Source: Candidatus Endobugula sp.
GTDB taxonomy: Bacteria; Pseudomonadota; Gammaproteobacteria; Pseudomonadales; Cellvibrionaceae
DNA: 43,494 nt
Reading direction: 5' to 3'
Assembly (NCBI GenBank): GCA_020628895.1
Contig: JAHDEM010000020.1
Coordinates: 1 to 43,494, forward strand
This document shows positions 26,005 to 34,987 of the stretch, piece by piece. Under the pieces are notes generated by a model that was given only the letters and a program-made list of their open reading frames with translations, searched no databases and was not told the origin of the DNA. Position numbers and translations under genes: made by a program. The first letter of the stretch is position 1. The number at the start of each line of letters is the position of its first letter.

Positions 26005-26649
26005 ATGCCGCGAATGATATCGTTATGGGACTTTGCCTGCAATCTTTATCAGCACTCAGAGATAAAGAAACACGCTTCACTAACACAAGATTCAAACGGT
26101 TTTTCAGTTGAGCAGGCGTGCTTACAATTGCAAACACAGTACGGTATTAATATCCCTTTATTGTTATTTTGTCTTTGGGCTGCTAAGTATTATCCACCTT
26201 TAGGAGGGAGCCAGGTTCAGCGAATACTTCAAGAAGTAGAACAGTGGTCTACTCACTGCATAGGCCCTTTACGCCTTGTGAGGCAGCAGATGAAAACCCA
26301 GCAAAATGCCACATCTTATTCCGGTCAATGGGCTGATATTAGGGAGCAGGTTAAAATGCTGGAATTGGCGGCAGAAAAACAATTATTAAGTTTGTTAGAA
26401 GCTATAGTGCAAAATGATATTATTAACTCCGCTAGCGACGATCATAAGAGGGATGGATTAAAGGGTGCAGTTTTTTGTGAAGCTTCCTTGCAGAATATAT
26501 CAGAATGTTTTGCTAAGACATTTACAGTAGATATTCAGTCAAATGATCAGAATGTGTATATGGGCTTACTAAGCCTTGTCTTATGTGCAGCTGATGATGA
26601 TATACAGTATGATATCGCTCTGGAAACTACCCGAAAGGTATTAGGCTAA
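26005..26649 (+). CDS. TIGR02444 / DUF2390 family protein
   Basis: A 214-aa cytoplasmic protein of a gammaproteobacterial family without known function. The family signature is at the start: SLWDFACNLYQH, then a Cys-Leu-Gln-Leu-Gln segment (ACLQLQTQYGIN) and IPLLLFCLWAAKY. The remainder is helical, with MLELAAEKQLLSLLEAIVQ. It is somewhat longer than the usual 150-180 aa. The frame is open to a GTG at 25936; ATG 26005 has AGG 8 bases upstream and ATG 26014 is also possible. It is followed after 36 bases by holD. Confidence 0.75.
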   Translation: MPRMISLWDFACNLYQHSEIKKHASLTQDSNGFSVEQACLQLQTQYGINIPLLLFCLWAAKYYPPLGGSQVQRILQEVEQWSTHCIGPLRLVRQQMKTQQNATSYSGQWADIREQVKMLELAAEKQLLSLLEAIVQNDIINSASDDHKRDGLKGAVFCEASLQNISECFAKTFTVDIQSNDQNVYMGLLSLVLCAADDDIQYDIALETTRKVLG

Positions 26650-26685
26650 TCCCTTTATCAACTGAACACTGTATTGACCTTATTT

Positions 26686-27603
26686 ATGCTTGAAAAACAT
26701 CGTCTAACTTATTTGGAACACCTAGGTATAGAGAATTACGTTCCTAAGGTAGTGTTAAGCCATGCTGCCACCTCATCACTATTGCCTGATGAGGCGTTGT
26801 TAGAACCTTCGGCTTTTTCAACAGCAGATATTGTTGACTCTGCGGATAGCCTGAATGTTGATGTTAGTTCTACAAGCAATATTTCCCCTAATCAAGATTC
26901 ATCCAGTGATGTTTCTTCTAACGACGTTATTGCTGATATTTTAGGCACCCATAGTCACGAGAATGTCGACTTGTCTGTGGCTGATGAGAAGCTCAATAGA
27001 GAGAAGACGGGTGAGCCACTTTCTTCACTCGTGAACCCACAGGAGAAAATAGCTTCACCTTCTGCAATAGCAGAGTCAGTAAAAGCCGATGACAAAGGGT
27101 TGGTAAGCGTTAACATCAATCCTATTCGCTTCTCATTGCATGTTTGGCGAATCAATAATGATTTATTAGTGATTGATACTCATCAACCAGGAGCAGCATT
27201 ACCAACCGATCGTTTGTTGCAGAATATCTTGCGTAGTATCGGTATTCATCTTGCTCAACTACCAGCTAGTGATACTGTACGTTGGCCTTTATTTAAAGGC
27301 GACCCTTCGGCTAATGAAGAGGAAGAGGCTAGGGCGATGGTACAGGCTTATATCTCTGCTCAGTGTGGCAAAATGCCTGTTAAGACGATTATGCTATTGG
27401 GTAAGGATGCAATACGTTTTTCTCTGAATACGGACAGTGATATAGAAACTTTTTATCAACAACATCAAGGCTCATCACTTCCTCAATCGGTTTGGAATAA
27501 CAGTGCCCTGATTGCACCGAGCCTGATTGATATGCTGCAGGACCCTATGCAAAAAAAAGTGACTTGGCAAGCACTGAAAACACTAATGGTAGCTCCATCA
27601 TAA
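26686..27603 (+). CDS. holD: DNA polymerase III psi subunit (long, Pseudomonas-like form)
   Basis: A 305-aa candidate for the clamp-loader accessory subunit psi, which links the clamp loader to chi and SSB. Psi-like segments are the N-terminal RLTYLEHLGIENYVP (E. coli: WQLQQLGITQW), a middle DLLVIDTHQP with LLQNILRSIGI, and a C-terminal LIAPSLIDMLQDPMQKKVTW resembling the ASPALTDLRANPTARAALW end of E. coli HolD. Between the first two sits about 100 residues of Ser/Asp-rich low-complexity linker (about 25-145). In P. aeruginosa the psi gene PA4679 (about 300 aa) is next to rimI, and here rimI follows with no gap. An in-frame TTG at 26674 is a less likely start. Confidence 0.75.
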   Translation: MLEKHRLTYLEHLGIENYVPKVVLSHAATSSLLPDEALLEPSAFSTADIVDSADSLNVDVSSTSNISPNQDSSSDVSSNDVIADILGTHSHENVDLSVADEKLNREKTGEPLSSLVNPQEKIASPSAIAESVKADDKGLVSVNINPIRFSLHVWRINNDLLVIDTHQPGAALPTDRLLQNILRSIGIHLAQLPASDTVRWPLFKGDPSANEEEEARAMVQAYISAQCGKMPVKTIMLLGKDAIRFSLNTDSDIETFYQQHQGSSLPQSVWNNSALIAPSLIDMLQDPMQKKVTWQALKTLMVAPS

Positions 27604-28110
27604 ATGTCCTTTAATCCCCAACAAATCACCCATCATCAGCGACAATTTGTATTACGATTGATGGGACAGGCCGATCTTGATGGCGTATTGGCTATTGAGC
27701 AAGATGTGCAAGCCCACCCATGGACGCGATCACATTTTGAGTCTAGCCTCGCTTCATCTCACCAGTGTTTTTTGTTGGAATATGAAGATAGTATTACTGC
27801 TTATGCCATTACCTCTACGGCTGCAGACGAAGCAGAGTTATTAAATATTACCGTTAGCAAAAAGTGGCAAAGGCAAGGATTGGCAACTCGGCTATTATCA
27901 CTGATTTGCGAGACATTTGACCAACGCATTCAAACCCTTTTTCTAGAAGTGAGAGAATCTAATCACCCAGCCATCGCGCTTTATGACGCCTTGTATTTTA
28001 ATCAAGTAGGTATGCGGCCCAATTACTACCCTGCAGTTAAACAAGGTAACCATAAACATCATGGACCGCGTGAGAATGCAATTATTATGGCGAAGTTACT
28101 GCATTGCTAG
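27604..28110 (+). CDS. rimI: Ribosomal protein bS18 N-alpha-acetyltransferase RimI
   Basis: A 168-aa GNAT acetyltransferase that acetylates the N-terminus of ribosomal protein S18. The GNAT core is visible: AELLNITVSKKWQRQGLATR contains the acetyl-CoA-binding R-x-x-G-x-A loop, followed by LFLEVRESNHPAIALYDALY and FNQVGMRPNYYPA. The N-terminal MGQADLDGVLAIEQDVQAHP and WTRSHF are RimI-like. It is about 15-20 residues longer at the N-terminus than E. coli RimI (148 aa). The start codon directly follows the holD stop, and the pair is conserved in many gammaproteobacteria. Confidence 0.9.
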   Translation: MSFNPQQITHHQRQFVLRLMGQADLDGVLAIEQDVQAHPWTRSHFESSLASSHQCFLLEYEDSITAYAITSTAADEAELLNITVSKKWQRQGLATRLLSLICETFDQRIQTLFLEVRESNHPAIALYDALYFNQVGMRPNYYPAVKQGNHKHHGPRENAIIMAKLLHC

Positions 28111-29000
28111 TCTACGATCTATATACAAAAATTCCGCTGAGCGCTCGATATATGACGATGAGTGCAATGGGTTTTGCGCTTATGGGGGTGTTCGTTAAGG
28201 TTGCTTATGCGCATGGGATTCCTGTGTTAGAAATTGTGGCTGCCCGAGCATTGGTCTCTGTCTTAATCAGTTATATGGATATTCGTCGTAAAGGCATTCC
28301 TATACTTGGCAATCGTAAAGGGCTGCTACTTTCTCGAGGTATGGCCGGTGCCTTAGCGTTATTTTGTGTATACACAGCGCTAGTGAATATGCCTTTTGCC
28401 GAAGCAACGGTTTTGCAATATTTACACCCAGTATTTACCGCACTATTAGCACTTGTGTTTTTAGGTGAACGCCTACAGTGGTCAACAATAGTATGTATTC
28501 TGTGCAGTTTTATAGGTTTGCTGTTGATTGCTAGGCCCGAATTCGTATTTGGGGGTGGAGTAAGCCATATCTCATACCCATTATGGGCAGTAGGTTTTGC
28601 GCTTTTAGGCGCATTAGGTAGCGCAGTGGCTTATGTATTGGTACGCAAACTCAATGCAACGGAGGATACATCGGTGATTATTTTGTATTTTCCCATGGTC
28701 GCGTTACCCTTGTCGTTGATATTACTGGGTGATGATTTTGTTATCCCTCAAGGGTGGACATGGTTAGTATTGTTACTGGTGGGTATTGCTACCCAAATAG
28801 GACAAATAGGACTAACCAAAGCCATGCAAACAGAAAGTGCTGGTAAAGCAACTAGCTTTTCTTATTTACAAGTGGTGTTTGCTATGGTGTTAGGTGTATG
28901 GTTTTTTGATGAAATTCCAACCATCTGGACTTATGCGGGTGCTGCGTTAATTTTATTTGGGGCTTTTATTAGTGCCACTGCAAAGCACCAAGCTCACTGA
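28104..29000 (+). CDS. EamA/DMT-superfamily transporter
   Basis: A 298-aa inner-membrane protein of the drug/metabolite transporter superfamily with about ten hydrophobic helices in two EamA repeats. The first repeat has AMGFALMGVFVKVAYA then ALALFCVYTALVNMPFAEA with VLQYLHPVFTALLALVFLGE. The second has ALLGALGSAVAYVLVRKL and TSFSYLQVVFAMVLGVWFFD. The substrate is unknown. The start is uncertain: TTG 28104 overlaps the end of rimI by 7 bases, while ATG 28152 would begin almost inside the first helix. Same strand as rimI, so probably co-transcribed. Confidence 0.8.
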   Translation: MLVYDLYTKIPLSARYMTMSAMGFALMGVFVKVAYAHGIPVLEIVAARALVSVLISYMDIRRKGIPILGNRKGLLLSRGMAGALALFCVYTALVNMPFAEATVLQYLHPVFTALLALVFLGERLQWSTIVCILCSFIGLLLIARPEFVFGGGVSHISYPLWAVGFALLGALGSAVAYVLVRKLNATEDTSVIILYFPMVALPLSLILLGDDFVIPQGWTWLVLLLVGIATQIGQIGLTKAMQTESAGKATSFSYLQVVFAMVLGVWFFDEIPTIWTYAGAALILFGAFISATAKHQAH

Positions 29001-29012
29001 TGAGAAGTTGAT

Positions 29013-29465
29013 ATGAATAATAATGAAGTTGTTAAACGTCTGCGTTATATCTTGGACGTAGACGACAGTGTATTGAAGGAATACTTTGCTCTAGGTGGTT
29101 GTAAACTCGATGATACCAGTTTGCAAGCACTGTTAAAATCTGAAAGCGACGATGCTTTCCAAAGCTGTAGCGATGAGCAGTTAACTCGATTTTTAGATGG
29201 GTTAATTATTTATCGTCGGGGTCCTTCTAAGCAGGGGCGTAATCCAGTAGCACTAACGAATAATGTTATCCTTAAAAAAGTACGTATTGCATTAGAGCTG
29301 GAGGCAAGAGATTTGGACAATGCCTTTATGTTAGCGGATTACGAACTGTCCCCTCATGAAATATCATCTTTATTCCGCAAACCAGGCACAAAACATTATA
29401 TTGAATGTAGTGATGAAGTGTTCGAACGCTTTTTTAATGGCCTAAGCTTATATTTTCGTTCTTAA
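29013..29465 (+). CDS. yehS: DUF1456 family protein (YehS-like)
   Basis: A 150-aa small cytoplasmic protein made of two related DUF1456 repeats. Repeat 1 (about 3-66) has NNEVVKRLRYILDVDD and LTRFLDGLIIYRRGP. Repeat 2 (about 83-150) has NNVILKKVRIALELEARDLD and FERFFNGLSLYF. The matching positions (N-x-V-I-L/V-K-x-x-R, then RF-x-GL-x-x-Y) show the internal duplication. Function is unknown in E. coli as well. It starts 12 bases after the EamA gene and ends 14 bases from the convergent esterase gene. Confidence 0.88.
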   Translation: MNNNEVVKRLRYILDVDDSVLKEYFALGGCKLDDTSLQALLKSESDDAFQSCSDEQLTRFLDGLIIYRRGPSKQGRNPVALTNNVILKKVRIALELEARDLDNAFMLADYELSPHEISSLFRKPGTKHYIECSDEVFERFFNGLSLYFRS

Positions 29466-29479
29466 GCCATTATCTCTAG

Positions 29480-30142
29480 CTATTTTTTCTTCGGTAAGTG
29501 TTTTTGTAACCATGCAGAAATATCATTAATCTCTTCCATGCATACACTATGAGGTATTGGGTAATTGTGGTACTGAGGATCAAATCCCAAGTCAATTAGC
29601 TCTTGCTCCGCTTGTCTGCCCAATATCTCGGCAACCACATTATCAGTGACACCATGACCAATAAAAATAGGTAAGTGCTGGTTACTTTCATGAATGGATA
29701 TGGTTTTCTTGGTAGCAAAGTAAGTGGATAGAGCAATCAGCCCGCCTAATGGTTTGGGGTAGCTCAGTGCTGTCTCGTAGGCAACAGCGCCGCCTTGAGA
29801 AAAACCAGCAATAAAAATGCTATCGCTGGGTATTCCACGTTCTATTTCCTGCTCGATAAGTTCATTAATCGCTTGTGTGGATTCCTGAATCTGTTGGGTA
29901 TCGATAGTACGCTCTATATCGATAGAGATAATGTCATACCATGCTGGCATCACCATACCACCATTAACCGTAATAGTTTTATTAGGCGCATGAGGGAAAA
30001 TAAAACGTACCCCAGTGGGTAGCCTTAATTCAGGAACAATCGGTTCAAAGTCATGTCCGTTGGCACCTAAGCCATGTAACCAGATAACCGATGCTACAGG
30101 GTTGGGGTGGGTTTCAACTTCTAGGTATTTTAGTAAAGCCAT
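29480..30142 (-). CDS. Carboxylesterase / lysophospholipase-like alpha/beta hydrolase
   Basis: A 220-aa alpha/beta hydrolase of the phospholipase/carboxylesterase (Abhydrolase_2) family, similar in plan to P. fluorescens EstB. The oxyanion loop is in WLHGLGANGHDFEP (about 21-34), the nucleophile Ser in AGFSQGGAVAY (near 115), the Asp in GHGVTDNVV and the His in YPIPHSVCMEEI. There is no signal peptide, so it is cytoplasmic. It probably hydrolyses short-chain esters or lysophospholipids; the natural substrate is unknown. It is a single gene, convergent with yehS. Confidence 0.88.
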   Translation of the reverse strand: MALLKYLEVETHPNPVASVIWLHGLGANGHDFEPIVPELRLPTGVRFIFPHAPNKTITVNGGMVMPAWYDIISIDIERTIDTQQIQESTQAINELIEQEIERGIPSDSIFIAGFSQGGAVAYETALSYPKPLGGLIALSTYFATKKTISIHESNQHLPIFIGHGVTDNVVAEILGRQAEQELIDLGFDPQYHNYPIPHSVCMEEINDISAWLQKHLPKKK

Positions 30143-30448
30143 ACAACTGTCTTAATAGTGATTTTTACAGGGGTTATCGACGGGTGGGGATTATATCGAT
30201 TTTCGTGGTTTTGTGAATGGAAAGTTTACATTTTTTGATTTTGTTAAGGTATTGATAAGTCTACTGATTTTATGGTGGCAGTATATTGAGGCTAACAACA
30301 TATAGACCTATTGAGTATAAGCACAGTTTTTTTAGACTCGCTAAACTACTTTTGTGTATATTTTATGACTGAATCTGTTTAGTGAAAAGAAAGTGATTAC
30401 CTATTCTGATAACTACAAGAAGTTATTTTTTAAAGAAGTAGGGTATTT
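30143..30448. other. Divergent promoter region esterase / chemoreceptor
   Basis: 306 bases without a gene, AT-rich. I see no clear sigma-28 promoter ahead of the chemoreceptor and no repeat or operator worth naming. Confidence 0.4.
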
Positions 30449-32521
30449 ATGCTAACCACAATAAACCATATCAAAAACAAGTACGCACAGTATTCTTTTA
30501 ACTTAGCAACAAAAATAGCCATCGGGTTTGCTGCTATTGGTATTTTGTTTGTCGTGGTAGTCGTAAATAATTTTATAGGTGGGCAGCAGCTTAAAAATAG
30601 GCTTCAGCAAATTACAGAAGAAGTGAACCCAATGGTGAAGCATGCGACCGCTGTTAACTCAACAGTTCAGTCTATAGAGCCTTTAGTATTAGGGTTGATC
30701 TCCAGTGATGAAAACGCTGGTTTTGAATCAGCTGCTGTTAGTTTGAGTGAAAAAGTAAGATCCTTAGAAACTCAATTAAACGATATTTCATCATTGCCTA
30801 TTTTTGAAAAAGCAGATAAAGGTTTTAAAGACGATACTGACCAGCTTTTAATTGATCTAGAAAATTCTAAACCGCTCTACGATGATTTGATCAATATGCA
30901 AAAAGAGATTGTATTTATTATTGAGCAATCCAATCAATTAGCCTTAGCAATTAGTGAACAAGAAAAAGCACTTACACCACTCTTGGGTGATATCTATGAT
31001 GAGCTAGACAATGAGATATTAATCTCGATGGTCTATGAGGCAAATTCTTCACTTAACCGAGGTATATGGATAATAGAAAAGATTAAGCATGCTGGTAATA
31101 AGCAACAACTAGAGGCTTCTAGTGCAGAGCTTAAAGCATGGGTAGGAAATTTTGGTAGTCTATTACCGTCATTGATTTTTGGGTCGGATGAAGAATATTT
31201 CCAAGTATTTGTTAAACGATTAGCCGAAATTTATACTGCTATGATTAAATTATTAGAGGGTGAGGAGGGCTTGCTGGCTCTGCAATTAAGCAAACTTGAT
31301 GCACAGGAAAATCAAGCTCGAGTGATTGATGAGTTGCGAATACTTATCAAACACAGTCAACACTCTACGACGAATATGTTAGAGCGGTCGTTTACTGTCA
31401 GTGAGCAAGTGGTTGTTAATGTGAAAGATGGAGTAACATCGCAAAATGAAACCAACATTGTTTTGGGAGTCAGTGTTATTGTTGGCGTGTCTTTGGTCTC
31501 TTTATATTTAATTAACTATTTTAGAAAATCAATCGCGTTTATATTAAGGGAGTTAAGTAGCCTTGCTTCTGGAAGAATAAGACCTTTAGAAGAATCTACT
31601 AGTTCAGATGAATTCGGTCGTTTAAATAATTCTTTAATGACAGTTATCAACAATTTAAAGAAAATTATTTTAGGTATTAATGAATCGTCTACCCATGTCA
31701 ATGAAAGTGTGCAAAAAGTAGCAAGAGTATCGACTCAAACCATGGAAAATATGGGTAGCCAGAAAGATGAGCTAGAAGCTGTGGTAAGTGCATTAGGTGA
31801 TATGAAAGGCGTAGCTAGTGACGTTGCAGGTCATACGGAACATACTTATGAAAAAGTCGCTGATGCAGAATTGTTATCGACTAAAGGGCGTGAAAAAGTA
31901 TTAGCGAGTAAAGAAGCAGTAGAGCGTGTAGTGAGCCAAACCAGAGAAGCGATAGAGGTAATTACGAGTCTTGATAATGGCGTGAAAAATATTGAGTCAG
32001 TCATGGAAACGATTAGCAATATTGCAGAAATGACGAACCTATTAGCGCTCAATGCCGCTATTGAGGCAGCTCGCGCAGGGGAGCAAGGCAGAGGCTTTGC
32101 TGTAGTTGCTGATGAGGTTCGCTCATTAGCCAATAGAACCCAACAAGCCACATTGGATATTCGGCAAAAAACATTAGCGATGATTGAAGAGTCTAGGCAA
32201 GCGGTAGATGTAATGCATCGAAGTGAAGAATTAGTGGCTCAAAGTTTAGGGCAAACACAGGATGCAGATACCACTATTGCCGAGTTTAGTAACGTGATGA
32301 ACCAAGTAAAAGACTTGAGTCACCTTATTGCGACTGCATCGGAAAAACAAGTATCTACAGTGGCCAATTTAAATTTGCATATCGAAAAAGTTTCTCTTTT
32401 ATCGGAACAAACCATGGAGCAAGTTGTTGAAGCGGGCACAGCAAGTGCCAGACAAATCGAAATTACTAAAGATCTTGAAAGCAAGGTCACTCAATTTGTG
32501 ATTGAGGATAAGAAAGTGTAA
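30449..32521 (+). CDS. Methyl-accepting chemotaxis protein
   Basis: A 690-aa chemoreceptor. Transmembrane helix 1 is at about 23-45. A large helical periplasmic sensor follows (about 46-333, no Cache or PAS motif seen), then transmembrane helix 2 at about 334-357 and a HAMP domain to about 410. The cytoplasmic coiled-coil has the conserved tip [20 protein letters not shown] then [14 protein letters not shown] near 525-560, where CheA and CheW bind. There is no C-terminal CheR/CheB-tethering pentapeptide. No che genes are nearby, so it is an orphan receptor. The long helical sensor resembles HBM or four-helix sensors, but the ligand is unknown. The neighbouring nutrient operons make no specific link. 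Confidence 0.9.
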   Translation: MLTTINHIKNKYAQYSFNLATKIAIGFAAIGILFVVVVVNNFIGGQQLKNRLQQITEEVNPMVKHATAVNSTVQSIEPLVLGLISSDENAGFESAAVSLSEKVRSLETQLNDISSLPIFEKADKGFKDDTDQLLIDLENSKPLYDDLINMQKEIVFIIEQSNQLALAISEQEKALTPLLGDIYDELDNEILISMVYEANSSLNRGIWIIEKIKHAGNKQQLEASSAELKAWVGNFGSLLPSLIFGSDEEYFQVFVKRLAEIYTAMIKLLEGEEGLLALQLSKLDAQENQARVIDELRILIKHSQHSTTNMLERSFTVSEQVVVNVKDGVTSQNETNIVLGVSVIVGVSLVSLYLINYFRKSIAFILRELSSLASGRIRPLEESTSSDEFGRLNNSLMTVINNLKKIILGINESSTHVNESVQKVARVSTQTMENMGSQKDELEAVVSALGDMKGVASDVAGHTEHTYEKVADAELLSTKGREKVLASKEAVERVVSQTREAIEVITSLDNGVKNIESVMETISNIAEMTNLLALNAAIEAARAGEQGRGFAVVADEVRSLANRTQQATLDIRQKTLAMIEESRQAVDVMHRSEELVAQSLGQTQDADTTIAEFSNVMNQVKDLSHLIATASEKQVSTVANLNLHIEKVSLLSEQTMEQVVEAGTASARQIEITKDLESKVTQFVIEDKKV

Positions 32522-32551
32522 GTATAAAGATGATTATTTTCGATTATTAAT

Positions 32552-32588
32552 AAAGGGCCCGCAGGATTAATTATTCTGTGGGCCCTTT
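32552..32588. terminator. Bidirectional terminator between chemoreceptor and OMP genes
   Basis: AAAGGGCCC and GGGCCCTTT pair perfectly, with further CAG/CTG pairing inside around an AT-rich loop, followed by ACTTTTT on the plus strand. It separates two converging genes. Confidence 0.8.
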
Positions 32589-32593
32589 ACTTT

Positions 32594-33274
32594 TTAGAAC
32601 CGATAAGCAACACCAACATTAACCACAGGGTAGAGCTTAAAGTTATCCAGATCATTTTCTAGCTGGGCTTTTTCTACAGCAAGCTGAGTGGTTACATCTG
32701 CTTGAATTGCCGGATCAGTGCCTTCTGTCGTCAAAGTAACATTAGGGTCACCTTGGAATATGACACCTAAATCAAAAGAAAAAGATAAAGGGCTCCCTTT
32801 AGCCACTGCATTACCCCATCCTAAACCTAAGTAAGGAACAACACTGTCACTATCAATTTGGGCGCGTAGCGTGCCTAGTTGAGCGGCAGAGAATGTCTGA
32901 TTACCAACGGTGATATTTCCCGTTGTTTGTGAGCCAGTCGCCTTATACTCATTCCCATTGCTAACTGCTCCAGCAGAAACTCTAAAACCGCCATCGAATG
33001 GGTGCCAGTCCAATAAGACACTAAAAGTACTCAGATCGATGTCATAGTTATAAGCAATACCACTATCTGTTTCGTTAAATGTATCACTATAAGCTGCATA
33101 GATAGTTCGAATATTCGTAGACTCTGATAAATTAAATGTGCCGCTGAGTGAACCACCTGTGGTGCCTACTCCCAAACCTAATGCGAACTGACCAGAGTCT
33201 GTCTCGGCTAAGGAGGGCATAGATAGAGTCAAACAACTAGAAGCTAAAAATACAATAAATGGGTGTTTTTTCAT
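32594..33274 (-). CDS. Outer-membrane beta-barrel protein (small, OmpW/OmpA-like barrel)
   Basis: A 226-aa exported protein. The signal peptide ends near residue 23 (LTLSMPSLA, then ETDSGQ). The mature part alternates polar and hydrophobic residues in strands, for example FALGLGVGTTGGSLSGTFNL and STFSVLLDWHPFDGGFRVSA, and ends in VGVAYRF with the terminal Phe needed by the BAM machinery. Eight to ten strands would fit. A polar, helical-looking stretch at about 185-210 (TTQLAVEKAQLENDLDNF) is probably a periplasmic turn or loop. It belongs to an uncharacterised barrel family. It is monocistronic. Confidence 0.75.
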   Translation of the reverse strand: MKKHPFIVFLASSCLTLSMPSLAETDSGQFALGLGVGTTGGSLSGTFNLSESTNIRTIYAAYSDTFNETDSGIAYNYDIDLSTFSVLLDWHPFDGGFRVSAGAVSNGNEYKATGSQTTGNITVGNQTFSAAQLGTLRAQIDSDSVVPYLGLGWGNAVAKGSPLSFSFDLGVIFQGDPNVTLTTEGTDPAIQADVTTQLAVEKAQLENDLDNFKLYPVVNVGVAYRF

Positions 33275-33386
33275 GATTTCATCCTTTATTACATGTGGAG
33301 AGTGTAAGAGTGTGTTTGCTAATACAAATTATAAATATTAAATACTTTATGTAAATAAAATAGAACACTTATTTTTGTGATTATTG

Positions 33387-34061
33387 CTAACTGGCACTTA
33401 CTCGCCACAATGTGTGCTCACTCATTAAGTATTTTCGTTCAAAAGCAGTAATGGTTGTTGTTGGCTGATATGAATCGATCTGGATCTGTTTTAGTGCAAT
33501 GCCGTTGCCTTGTGCAATCAATAAGGCTTCATAAAACTCTTGTGCATATATTTGCCAGTTTGTGCGTAACTCAATAGACTGACTAATAGCCAGCAAGCTT
33601 GTAAAAGCCGCTTCTCCATGCCAGCGTCTCTGTAAGTGTTGTGGTTTGGGATAGGGGTTGGGATAGAATAAGGTGTGTAAAGCAAATTGCCATTGTGCTA
33701 ATTCTGCCAAACGCCAAAAGTCTGTACATTCGCTGCGGATTAGTTGGCAGTTCTCTGGCAATAGATTATTGGCGCTATTGAGTAAGCGTTTTTCTGATTG
33801 GTCAATCCCTATAACCCAATGATTGGGGTGGGTTTTGGCTAAATAGCGACTACTTTCTCCGGTGCCGCAAGCGCTATCTAAGATAATCGGTGGTCGGCCA
33901 TGTCTTTCCCATTGTTTATACAGTTCGTCAAAGGCATTTTGAGTGTGTTGCGCAATGGGTTTTTTGGATTGTGTTTGTAGGTGTTTTACAACTACTTTCT
34001 CAAGGTTTTTATGCGGGCCTTGTTGTGATGATGTGATGCGTTTTGCTGGTGTAAAACTCAT
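33387..34061 (-). CDS. TrmB-like SAM-dependent methyltransferase (divergent paralogue)
   Basis: A 224-aa methyltransferase related to tRNA guanine-46 N7 methyltransferase TrmB. The SAM loop reads LDSACGTGESSRYLA where TrmB usually has an E-x-G-x-G motif. Then come GIDQSEKRL, LFYPNPYPKPQHLQRRWHG (the counterpart of TrmB FPDPWxKxRHxKRR) and a C-terminal TAFERKYL corresponding to TKFERRG. Conservation of these blocks argues for action on a guanine in RNA, but the changed motifs and a basic N-terminus suggest a distinct subfamily. The true trmB is expected elsewhere in the genome. It is a single minus-strand gene behind the gntR terminator. Confidence 0.75.
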   Translation of the reverse strand: MSFTPAKRITSSQQGPHKNLEKVVVKHLQTQSKKPIAQHTQNAFDELYKQWERHGRPPIILDSACGTGESSRYLAKTHPNHWVIGIDQSEKRLLNSANNLLPENCQLIRSECTDFWRLAELAQWQFALHTLFYPNPYPKPQHLQRRWHGEAAFTSLLAISQSIELRTNWQIYAQEFYEALLIAQGNGIALKQIQIDSYQPTTTITAFERKYLMSEHTLWRVSAS

Positions 34062-34109
34062 GTCTTTAACTGTTTAAAAAAATACTGTCTTGTTTCTATG
34101 TAAAATAAA

Positions 34110-34153
34110 AAGCTCATCATTACTATCATATTCTATCTAGTAATGATGAGCTT
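34110..34153 (-). terminator. Rho-independent terminator of gntR
   Basis: Perfect 15-base arms (AAGCTCATCATTACT at 34110-34124 and its complement at 34139-34153) around a 14-base loop. On the minus strand they are followed by TTTTTATTTT. It lies 10 bases after the gntR stop. Confidence 0.85.
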
Positions 34154-34163
34154 ATCTGAGTGA

Positions 34164-34829
34164 TTAGGCTTTTTGTGAATCGGTGGCGATAGACCAATAG
34201 GAGCCTTCTTTGCGGTCAATATGACTACGAAGAATGTCTAATGCACGTTCCTCATCTTTATTCTTAACCGCTTCGACAATCGCTAAATGTTCTTGATAAC
34301 TCTTAGACATATGATCTGGGTGTCGGCCGAGTCGGTTGCGTATTGCCGACATTTTTTGTGCAATCGTTTGGTAAGCGTCATTTAAAAATCGGTTATCAGA
34401 ATAATCAAACATTAATTGATGAAATTGAGAGTCTAATTGCAAGTAGTTCATATCATCATCGCGTGCTCTTGCTTTGGTCATAGCTGTAGTACATTTACGT
34501 AGCGCCCGTTCAAAGGCAGTGGCATTATGACGAATAGCCGCAGAGAGGGCAGCTGTTTCTAGGCAGGTTCTAGCATCGCATAATTTTGCCAATTCTTCCG
34601 GGGCTAAATGAAAAACAAATGTTCCTCTTTGCGGTTCAACGGTCAATAAGCCTTCCATTTCTAACCGGTTAATAGCTTCTCGTACGGGTGTTCGGCTCAC
34701 TTCAAATTCTTTTGCTATTTTGGCTTCCGAAATTTGCCCCCCTAACTCTAAATCTCCGTTAATAATCAGGCCTGCTAGTTTGCTTGTAACCAGCTCCGTT
34801 AGTGACTTTGGCCGTTCAATGGTATTCAT
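34164..34829 (-). CDS. GntR-family regulator, FadR/FCD subfamily
   Basis: A 221-aa dimeric repressor or activator. The N-terminal winged helix (about 8-75) contains ISEAKIAKEFEVSRTPVREA and RLEMEGLLTVEPQRG, typical of GntR. The C-terminal FCD all-helical domain (about 85-210) shows the metal/ligand residues in order: Asp in LDSQFHQLMF (with a nearby His), a His in YQEHLAIVEAV and the last His in LRSHID. FCD regulators respond to small carboxylates and sugar acids. The gene is divergent from the TRAP-catabolic operon with a large palindrome between them, so it almost certainly controls that operon and itself. Confidence 0.9.
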   Translation of the reverse strand: MNTIERPKSLTELVTSKLAGLIINGDLELGGQISEAKIAKEFEVSRTPVREAINRLEMEGLLTVEPQRGTFVFHLAPEELAKLCDARTCLETAALSAAIRHNATAFERALRKCTTAMTKARARDDDMNYLQLDSQFHQLMFDYSDNRFLNDAYQTIAQKMSAIRNRLGRHPDHMSKSYQEHLAIVEAVKNKDEERALDILRSHIDRKEGSYWSIATDSQKA

Positions 34830-34900
34830 TTACTCCCCTCTTTTAATACTCATTTCTTGTTATAGATATCGTCTATTCTGAAAAGAAGTATATCACGTTT

Positions 34901-34952
34901 AGCATACCGTGCTTGACATACTGGCATACCGTATGCCAGTATGTCGTATGCT
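34901..34952. promoter_or_regulatory. GntR operator cluster with 31-bp palindrome and embedded -35 box
   Basis: Arms of 15 bases (GACATACTGGCATAC at 34915-34929 and its exact complement at 34931-34945) surround one central C. The core GGCATAC-C-GTATGCC is the strongest site. Extra half-sites AGCATAC (34901-34907) and GTATGCT (34946-34952) flank it, and GCATACCGT occurs twice. A perfect TTGACA (34913-34918) overlaps the left arm, so a bound regulator would cover the promoter. The -10 box is unclear (CAGTAT at 18 bases). It lies 36 bases before dctQ and 72 from gntR. Confidence 0.75.
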
Positions 34953-34987
34953 AATAATAAACACGCGGATTTTTTTAGAGGTAAACC

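Noticed and set aside
30330-30448. Sigma-28 promoter before the chemoreceptor
   Set aside because: Only a loose CTGATAA resembles the -10; no TAAA-type -35 lies at the right distance.
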